A stretch of 64,000 bases of DNA. Origin: Strongylocentrotus droebachiensis. Lineage: Eukaryota; Echinodermata; Echinoidea; Camarodonta; Strongylocentrotidae. The stretch spans positions 31,459 through 95,458 of the forward strand of contig JAVYIG010007915.1 of the NCBI GenBank assembly GCA_035222895.1. Reading direction: 5' to 3'. Below, one piece after another: positions 60,501 to 64,000 of this stretch. Within the stretch, counting starts at the first letter, position 1; every line of letters begins with the position of its first letter. The notes beneath the pieces were generated by a model that saw nothing but the letters and a program-made list of their open reading frames with translations, searched no databases and had not been told where the DNA came from. A program made the translations under genes and the position numbers.

Positions 60501-62536
60501 AGAAATTTATGTTTCTCTACTTTTTCTTCATCCACTTAAGTTAATTTGATGCCACAGTTTTCTGTTTATTTCACTTTAAGATTTATATCTATATATTATC
60601 CGACAGTTGCCCTCAAACGCAATTTTGATATAGGAACTTAAAATTATCACGTTCAGTGAATGAATATTAAGAGCAAAAATGAAAGTCTTAAAATTAATAA
60701 ATGCATAAATAAATAACTATATAAAAAAATATAGAAATCAAGAAATCAAATTAAAAAGATAAATTAATAAATAGGTAAATAAATAAACAAGTAAACAAAT
60801 TTAATTACTCGATAAATAAATAAACAAATAAACGAATAAATAAATAAATAAATAAATGAATAGATAACTCAAATTAATAAATAAATAAAATAAATACATT
60901 TGTAGAGAGACAAATCTGTGTAAATAAATAAATATTAATATGTATAAAAACTTCTACTTACACCAAATGCGTTGGGAGCACTGCTAGAATTGGCAGGCAG
61001 CTGCAGCTGTAGGTATGTTAGGCAGTAGTTGAAACCAGTAACGCTCTTGCATTCATCAAAATGTCCCAGCCAGGCTAGATTACCATGCATAAATCCAGGC
61101 TGAGGTTTACCAATGGCATCCAGAACTACATGAAAACAAGTATAAAAGAACATACATGTACAGTTAGTATCCTGAAAAGAATAGTTCATGTCTGTATTAA
61201 TTGCTGCAAGTGAAATAATATTATAATTATTATTGTTATAAATTACTAAGTATTAGTCACCTGTGCCTGGGAGGCGAAAAAGCAAACCAAATTACTGTGT
61301 TAAACCCTCGGGTTTCTTTAACCCAGTAAAATTGACTGAAATGTGCAGGTTGAGGGAATGTGCAGGTTGAGGGAAACCTTATTCTTTTTCAAAGGGGTTT
61401 ATGTATGTAGAGGTGTCATGGTCTATAGTGATTCACATGGTTTGAGGTTCAAGTCCTGCTGTGGCACTAATATCCTTTGGGAAAATATTTATCTACGATT
61501 GCCGCTCTCCACCCAGGTGTAGTAAATGGGTACATGTAGGAAGACAAGGAAAAGCCAGGGTAATTATGATTGCAGGGCCCTCGATCAGTAGTATTACTGA
61601 TATTAATGGCCCACTGCACTACTTATAGCTACTTGCGCCCTCTATATAGCAAACAATGCCTAATCGATGACCGTTGGTCCCCCATGATCCTCTTTTTCTT
61701 ATGTTATTTGAGAGCAGATTTGATGAGATAATCACCTTGGTCACCGATTAGGCATTGTTTTCTATATCGAGGGCGCAAGTAGCTACAAGTAGTACAGTAG
61801 GGCTTTAGTACTGATGAGGCTAACCTTGGTATACACAAGACATATTCCTATCATTTTTTTTCATATTATTGTTATCATTATCATCATTATCCTTCTTATA
61901 TTTATTATTATTATTATTATTATTATTCATTATTCAAACATTTTTTGTTTATGCACTGTTCCTACTACCGGTATGTATTATATCTCAATGTAACCCACTG
62001 AATTTTATTATTGTAAATAATTATATTACATGGTGAATAAATAAAACAAACAAACAAACTACTAATACTGCTAGTACATGTAGTCAAGCACATTTGTTGT
62101 TTCCCTTGAAAATGGTTTCTCATTGAAACATGCAAGAACCTGTCTACAAAGACCACCTGTCAACAAAGACCACTTTTTGTGTTTCTCTTGGGCGGTCGCT
62201 GTAGACAGGTTGAACTGTATTATTAATATTATTATTATGTAACCATGTTTTAGCTACGAGAATAATTAATTGCAGACCTGATACAAGTTGACCTGTCTCT
62301 GTTGCTACTAGTTCAGCCAGATCAGCTTCACATTCCGAAGAAACTTGACCGGCCTGGACTTGAGGTCTTAGAGGAGGCCGCCCAGCAGTAGCCATCCTTC
62401 CAATCATATCAGGGGTCATCAGCCCAGAGGTCGTACGAATACATAATGAGGTCAGGAAGAAAAGGGCCTTCACTGCCAATTTGATGCTCATATTCTGGGT
62501 GTGATGGTGGCTCCGTGTTGAAACCAATTTGTCCAT
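45385..62536 (-). CDS. NRF-6-like membrane acyltransferase, complete CDS
   Basis: Fifteen coding exons in order: 62536-62278, 61125-60962, 57463-57364, 56820-56715, 56313-56075, 54557-54375, 53688-53595, 53139-53047, 51697-51535, 49944-49865, 49012-48911, 48173-48023, 47431-47245, 46328-46186, 45513-45385 (TGA). All junctions are GT-AG and in phase; the product is 730 residues. Residues 16-38 form a signal peptide. Residues about 65-200 are an NRF domain with six cysteines (SEC, DEC, NYC, GLC, ESC, VVC). A membrane segment at about 211-230 precedes a polar loop. Residues 320-720 are a multi-pass acyltransferase-3 domain with CLNGIRVISMTWVILGH (probable catalytic His339), WYLANDMQFFVISPLLL and SRLTYSAYLLHP. 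C. elegans NRF-6 and relatives act in lipid/drug transport; the substrate here is unknown. Confidence 0.93.
46186..46328 (-). CDS. NRF-6-like exon 14
   Basis: Residues 642-688: WINDFLSWELWIPMSRLTYS then AYLLHPIIIMIY, the conserved C-terminal family motif. Acceptor TTATATAG, donor CTG|GTGAGT. Confidence 0.92.
47055..47205. repeat. Dispersed repeat, copy 2
   Basis: Partner of 35835-36010 in the same orientation; shares ATTTATGTTTCTT, AAAGTATTCAA, CCACCTTTCATT and TTGAGTTACG. Lies in an intron of the NRF-6-like gene. Confidence 0.65.
47245..47431 (-). CDS. NRF-6-like exon 13
   Basis: Residues 579-640: two membrane helices, with AYMALCRFAWAVCLSWVVFA and CHYGYGG at the end. Acceptor CCATCACAG, donor GGAG|GTACCT. 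Confidence 0.9.
48023..48173 (-). CDS. NRF-6-like exon 12
   Basis: Residues 529-578: EEIYEKPYCRIAPYLVGMAM then GYLFHLYKNKAFKM. The KPYCRIAPYLVGM motif is characteristic of the family. Acceptor ATCTGCTAG, donor CCG|GTAAGT. Confidence 0.92.
48414..48834. mobile_element. Non-autonomous element with CAGAGCTGCCAACC ends
   Basis: Left end CAGAGCTGCCAACC, right end GGATGGCAGGTCTG (inverted match in 12 of 14). The body is A/T-rich with GGAATT repeats. CAG...CTG ends suggest hAT. No clean target duplication was found. Located between exons 12 and 11. Confidence 0.6.
48911..49012 (-). CDS. NRF-6-like exon 11
   Basis: Residues 495-527: VPIVGLVTMGVMCLASFITT then VLMVKYNFYAVI, a membrane helix. Acceptor CCTGTATAG, donor AT|GTAAGT. 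Confidence 0.9.
49865..49944 (-). CDS. NRF-6-like exon 10
   Basis: Residues 468-493: CIGWVWYLANDMQFFVISPL, one of the best conserved blocks of the family. Acceptor AACTTTCAG, donor ACAG|GTGAGT. Confidence 0.92.
50050..50260. repeat. Dispersed repeat family C, copy 1
   Basis: Shares ordered segments with 52490-52690: TTTTGCAGACA, ACTTCCGG / TCTTCCGG, GATTCTAAAA, ACTAATAATTC and ATCTTGCTCGATAGT. Located in the intron between exons 9 and 10. Confidence 0.7.
50727..50876 (+). mobile_element. tRNA-like head joined to a T run and a GGGTGCGGCC element end
   Basis: GATGGCCGAGCGGTCTAGGG (A box, long-arm class) and GGGTTCATATCCC (B box) lie 83 bp apart at most and are followed by about 21 T. Next comes CGGGGGTGCGGCCTTATTTC and ATACGGTAAT, similar to the ends of the element at 22790-23233. 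An opposing GGGTGCGGCCTTTGCGCC lies at about 50410. Probably a palindromic element that took up a tRNA-like sequence. Confidence 0.5.
51109..51341. mobile_element. Foldback MITE with GGCC-AAATTCACAAAGGAGG ends
   Basis: 233 bp. Left end AAATTCACAAAGGAGGTTTA is mirrored by TAAACCTCCTTTGTGAATTC on the right. Inner arms have TTTAACCCATGGTTTAAA and inverted counterparts. No coding sequence. Confidence 0.8.
51535..51697 (-). CDS. NRF-6-like exon 9
   Basis: Residues 414-467: LTPALGMTMLIALYLQPYLG then CEKYWWANILYINNFVP, conserved membrane helix and lumenal loop. Acceptor TTCTCACCAG, donor CTA|GTAAGA. Confidence 0.9.
51985..52130. repeat. Dispersed repeat family D, copy 1
   Basis: Inverted relative to 56385-56510. 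Shared words: TATTAGTCAAAATATATTCT (AGAATATGTTTTGACTAATA in the other), ATTGGTAATAAGAGCTTC and GGGGCGTTTCCAA. Confidence 0.75.
52490..52690. repeat. Dispersed repeat family C, copy 2
   Basis: Direct-orientation partner of 50050-50260, in the intron between exons 8 and 9. Confidence 0.7.
53047..53139 (-). CDS. NRF-6-like exon 8
   Basis: Residues 383-412: GLLVAYMALGRM, then LPWLWFYFHRYWR across the junction. Acceptor ATCACACAG, donor GGAG|GTAAAT. Confidence 0.9.
53186..53337. mobile_element. MITE family E, 3'-truncated copy
   Basis: Starts GCCCCACTGCACTACTTATA, then GCGCCCTCTATATAGC and TTGGTCCCCCATGATCC, as in the complete copy at 61609-61803. The right terminus is replaced by G and C tracts. 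Confidence 0.75.
53595..53688 (-). CDS. NRF-6-like exon 7
   Basis: Residues 352-381: NPLHTYGFIARFGFQAVSNA then FFSVDSFFFLS, conserved in NRF-6 relatives. Acceptor ATCATGCAG, donor TCAG|GTAAGT. Confidence 0.9.
53864..53940. mobile_element. MITE family A, right half only
   Basis: TGTTTCAATGAGAAACC, AAATGTGGTCTTTGTAGACA and AGGTTTGACT match the right half of 678-833. The left half is absent. Confidence 0.7.
54375..54557 (-). CDS. NRF-6-like exon 6, catalytic motif
   Basis: Residues 291-350: FWHQIVLSFAVNRNLAKLL then CLNGIRVISMTWVILGHVSS, the signature of the acyltransferase-3 family with its conserved Arg and His. The acceptor (TTTCATCAG) lies about 18 bp beyond the tail of a SINE. Donor GTAG|GTAAGG. 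Confidence 0.92.
54575..54835 (-). mobile_element. tRNA-derived SINE, family 3
   Basis: On the minus strand: A box TTGGCTCAGTCAGTAGAGCG, segment CCGCTTCACAACCCGG, B box GGGTTCGAACCC. A body of about 170 bp follows, ending in ATTGTTATTGTTATTATTAT. The ATT-type tail is typical of SINEs moved by RTE-like LINEs (inference). It stops about 18 bp before the acceptor of NRF-6-like exon 6. Confidence 0.8.
55405..56070. repeat. Intronic tandem repeat, about 130-135-bp unit, four to five copies
   Basis: Each unit contains GAAAGAGACAATATCAGC, CAATTTGA, GACCAGATTC, CAGCACTTTA and TTGATGGTCC. The array starts next to the donor of NRF-6-like exon 5 and runs downstream in the intron. The exon-proximal unit is interrupted at 55863-56009 by a foldback MITE. 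Confidence 0.88.
55863..56009. mobile_element. Foldback MITE inside the tandem repeat
   Basis: Ends GAGGGTGTTTCACAA and TTGTGAAACGCCCCCC are inverted, with internal TGACAAATGACA / TGTCATTTGTCA arms. It splits one repeat unit between GACCAG and AGATTC, so it inserted after the array formed. Only AG is repeated at the junctions. Confidence 0.78.
56075..56313 (-). CDS. NRF-6-like exon 5
   Basis: Residues 211-289: FFFGLIACLMVLGAFLDKTL completes a membrane helix; a proline-rich then Glu-rich loop follows (QEEEQELEEAVP). Acceptor TTTTTGTCAG, donor ACAG|GTAAAT. The donor abuts a 135-bp tandem repeat array. Confidence 0.9.
56385..56510. repeat. Dispersed repeat family D, copy 2
   Basis: Inverted partner of 51985-52130, in the intron between exons 5 and 4. 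Confidence 0.75.
56715..56820 (-). CDS. NRF-6-like exon 4
   Basis: Residues 176-209: LVEAPFNLSAVNASSVVCAQ then PYNSTGFIVTL, the last NRF cysteine and the approach to the first membrane helix. Three N-glycosylation sequons (NLS, NAS, NST) fit an extracellular or lumenal location. Acceptor TAAACAG, donor CT|GTGAGT. Confidence 0.88.
56821..57363. other. NRF-6-like intron 3-4, no feature recognised
   Basis: AT-rich intronic sequence without recognisable repeats. Confidence 0.45.
57364..57463 (-). CDS. NRF-6-like exon 3
   Basis: Residues 142-174, including LMWGLCVPESCSDSDILFSL, the conserved cysteine pair of NRF domains. Acceptor TTACTTAG, donor TTAG|GTAAGA. The 5' part (ASPGASP) comes from the imperfect direct repeat GCTTCGCC. 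Confidence 0.85.
57489..57615. mobile_element. MITE family A, degenerate copy
   Basis: CAGTCAAACCTGCCTTAGCG start, with TTTCTCATTGAAACATGTA and GAACCTGTACATAAACAGGT inside. The right terminus is lost. Confidence 0.7.
58067..58255 (+). mobile_element. hAT-type MITE, family B, with perfect 8-bp target duplication
   Basis: 189 bp from CAGGGAAAAAATTA to TTTTTTTCACTG, flanked on both sides by ATACTGTA. It is the inverted sister of 20818-20980; shared TTTTCGGGGGCTACTTTTCA and CAAGCTTGCCTGCAT. Confidence 0.9.
58276..58501. repeat. Near-perfect 226-bp inverted repeat
   Basis: Arms of about 100 bp separated by about 24 bp. Left TCACTATGAACATG pairs with right CATGTTCATAGTGA; inner ACAGTTCCTCAGGTAGAC pairs with GTCTACCTGAGGAACTGT. 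Only a few mismatches. It begins about 20 bp after the hAT MITE and lies in an intron of the NRF-6-like gene. Confidence 0.88.
58842..59793 (+). mobile_element. Helitron-like (HINE/pearl-type) element, complete
   Basis: The left module has ACTGCGCGCAGT and GATGCCTCCGTCATAGAG. About five core repeats of 151-bp period follow. Then comes an ACGG microsatellite (59720-59750), and last a hairpin GCCTCCGGCTACTTCGTAACGGAGGC at the right end (arms GCCTCCG and CGGAGGC). The arms repeat the GCCTCCG word of the left module. No coding capacity. Related truncated copy at 18205-19200. Confidence 0.78.
59794..60680. other. NRF-6-like intron 2-3, no feature recognised
   Basis: AT-rich intronic DNA; no repeat or coding signal was recognised. 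Confidence 0.45.
60690..60945. repeat. AAAT-type microsatellite region
   Basis: Degenerate runs of AAATAAATAAATAAATAAAT about 250 bp long, ending a few bases before the donor of NRF-6-like exon 2. Confidence 0.9.
60962..61125 (-). CDS. NRF-6-like exon 2
   Basis: Residues 88-141: VLDAIGKPQPGFMHGNLAWL then FDECKSV and FNYCLTYLQLQLP, core of the NRF domain. Acceptor TTCATGTAG, donor GGT|GTAAGT; the neighbouring GTGTAA donor would break phase. Confidence 0.9.
61407..61590 (+). mobile_element. tRNA-derived SINE, family 2
   Basis: Starts AGAGGTGTCATGGTCTATAG, B box GGTTCAAGTCC, body ACCCAGGTGTAGTAAATGGG and TACATGTAGGAAGA. Same family as 15092-15290 and 41543-43740. Confidence 0.72.
61609..61803. 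mobile_element. MITE family E, complete copy
   Basis: 195 bp with ends GCCCACTGCACTACTT and AAGTAGTACAGTAGGGC. Inverted inner arms carry GCGCCCTCTATATAG and CTATATCGAGGGCGC, and GCCTAATCGATGACC / GGTCACCGATTAGGC. No obvious target duplication. Confidence 0.8.
62090..62217. mobile_element. MITE family A, inverted partial copy
   Basis: Contains AAAATGGTTTCTCATTGAAA, AACCTGTCTACAAAGACCAC and GTAGACAGGTTGAACTG, followed by TA. The outer left end is lost. Confidence 0.7.
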
Positions 62537-62550
62537 CCTGTATGTTTAAC
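62278..62550 (-). CDS. NRF-6-like exon with start codon
   Basis: Residues 1-86; 62537-62550 is 5' UTR after acceptor TTTTTGCAG. The first ATG is at 62536; a second at residue 16 (MSIKLAVKALFFLTSL) gives a cleaner signal peptide, so either could start. Donor CAG|GTCTGC. Confidence 0.85.
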
Positions 62551-62644
62551 CTGCAAAAAGCTGAATATACATGCACAAGAAAACAAAAGGAGAATGTTAT
62601 TTTTATCATGGTTAACATTTTCAAGGGGGATTTTTTTGTTTACT

Positions 62645-62690
62645 CAACACCCCCCACCCCCCCCCCCCCCCCCCCCCCCCCCCCGTTGAG
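62645..62690. repeat. Poly-C tract
   Basis: About 35 C residues with few interruptions in the first intron of the NRF-6-like gene. Confidence 0.9.
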
Positions 62691-63150
62691 CAAACAAAAA
62701 TTGCATAAGATCTCCCTCGAAGCAGTTCCTCAAAGTTGATAGCCCTGAATTAGGTGTAAACGGACAATGCTACGCCGCCCCCATATCCCCCCCCCCCCCC
62801 ATCATCATGATCATGTGTGCTGTGTGCATCAGGTAGGGTTAGCATTAGAAACAGTTGGATTTTTTGCTATTTTTAGAAACATGCCTCTAATTAGTTTTAA
62901 CAGTTACTTAGATCTACAACTGATTAAATTTTTCTTAGATCTAGTTCTACAGGCAAAGGCGCAATTAGCCCAACTAAGCTACATCCATCGGCCCCGCGCC
63001 GCGCGCCCCGGGCGCTGCCCGAGCATAGATGCACGTCGCGGCCGCGGCGCTCAGTCCTGAGACTCAAAAACTTCCATTTTATTACTTAGCAAACACAATT
63101 TTACGATATTAATAAGAATATAATACGATGACAACAACATTTCAACTTAC

Positions 63151-63240
63151 CGAGTAGTCAGATGCTAGGTGAGAGATGTAGATTCTTACGTTATATGATT
63201 TAATCACAGCTGCAGCCAGCGCCAGAGCGGAGCAATGACT
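63151..63240 (-). other. Likely 5' UTR exon of the NRF-6-like gene
   Basis: The sequence CTACTCG|GTAAGTTG at 63151/63150 is a near-consensus donor in the right position and orientation for a leader exon spliced to the acceptor at 62551. The upstream end is arbitrary because no transcription start can be read from sequence. Confidence 0.5.
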
Positions 63241-63528
63241 CTCTCTATGCTCTGCTGGAATATGGATATCCGTAGACTAGCTCTACGTACAAACTGCCAT
63301 TCGTCATTGCACATAGACACGTGATATGCAATGTTTACTTTTACGATGACGTCATTCTCGGGGTGTCTCGCTAGTACTATTTTTGTATTATTGACCAAAT
63401 GCAAAAGTGCCTTTGATGCAAATTCACCTGTTACGAATAATTTATTTCAATGGTCAGAATGCGAGTTGCTTAGATTAGTTGTTGCTAGGCAGTGGCGTAG
63501 ACAGGTTCGTACACCTGGGGGGATGACT

Positions 63529-63978
63529 CAGGGGCGGATCTAGCTTTTTGCTAAGGGGGGCCGTTGACCAAAATAATGACGATGCGGAGCATCGTCCACG
63601 AGCCGCGAAGCGGCGAGCCGATTATTTTTGGGGTGTTTATTTGAACCCCGTAAGTGATGTTTTCCTGGCATCTATTAACACAATGGAGACCATAAAAAGC
63701 AGTGCATGATAACGTCTTTTAAATCAAGTAACAGTTAAATACACAGTTATATCCAGAGTTATCATATGTTTGGTTAAGTTACCAGATGAGTTGAATATCT
63801 TCTCACAATATTTGCACTTGAAAGGGTTTCTCTCCAGCGTGCGTTCTTTTTTCTTTCTTTTTTTCCTTTTTTTTCTTCTTTTTTTCCCTTTTTTTGTTTT
63901 TTTGTTTTTTTGGGCCGCCCAAGGGGGGGTTTAAACCCCCTAAACCCCCCCCCCCCCACCCCCGTAGATCCGCGCCTG
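63529..63978. mobile_element. hAT-like non-autonomous element
   Basis: About 450 bp with ends CAGGGGCGGATCTA and TAGATCCGCGCCTG in inverted order. The inside has a palindromic GATGCGGAGCATCG motif and, at the right, a T-rich stretch and a C tract. Flanks (GGGATGACT and TTTAATCTT) share no duplication. A short GGCAGTGGCGTAGACAGG word just left of it looks like the end of another element, so nesting is possible. Confidence 0.7.
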
Positions 63979-64000
63979 TTTAATCTTGTGGTTATCTTGT

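Overview
The window is animal nuclear DNA, most likely from an echinoderm such as a sea urchin. The evidence is long introns with canonical GT-AG junctions, two metazoan protein genes, dense short palindromic transposons, tRNA-derived SINEs, very many ACATGTAC-type motifs and long G/C homopolymers. The echinoderm assignment is inference; the metazoan assignment is firm.

Two genes are present, both on the minus strand. (1) 130-24,128: the 5' 15 coding exons of a Dopey-family gene (DOP1/DOPEY), giving 2,026 codons in one continuous phase; the remaining C-terminal exons lie before position 1. DOP1 proteins act with MON2 in Golgi/endosome membrane traffic. (2) 45,385-63,2xx: a complete 730-residue nose-resistant-to-fluoxetine (NRF-6)-like membrane acyltransferase in 15 coding exons plus a likely 5' UTR exon. 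It has a signal peptide, a six-cysteine NRF domain and a multi-pass acyltransferase-3 domain. The two genes lie in tandem and nothing indicates a shared pathway.

The rest is intron or intergenic sequence crowded with mobile DNA. Families recognised are: a TA-flanked MITE (5 copies); two hAT-type MITE copies with perfect 8-bp target duplications; TTAA-flanked piggyBac-like elements, one of them inserted inside a SINE; three tRNA-derived SINE families; two Helitron-like (HINE/pearl-type) elements with 151-bp core repeats; and several foldback elements, two of which carry a fragment of a non-LTR reverse transcriptase.

The outstanding object is a 6.3-kb foldback element at 25,944-32,288. It has about 430-bp terminal inverted repeats, a 9-bp flanking direct repeat (CCAAAGAAC), and two long arms of about 120-155-bp purine/pyrimidine units, each with a long G or C tract. 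The arms face each other around a 1.8-kb centre. A second unusual pattern lies in the Dopey gene: three exons have a decayed partial copy of their own 5' part in the intron just upstream. No rRNA genes, CRISPR arrays or bacterial-type operons are present.
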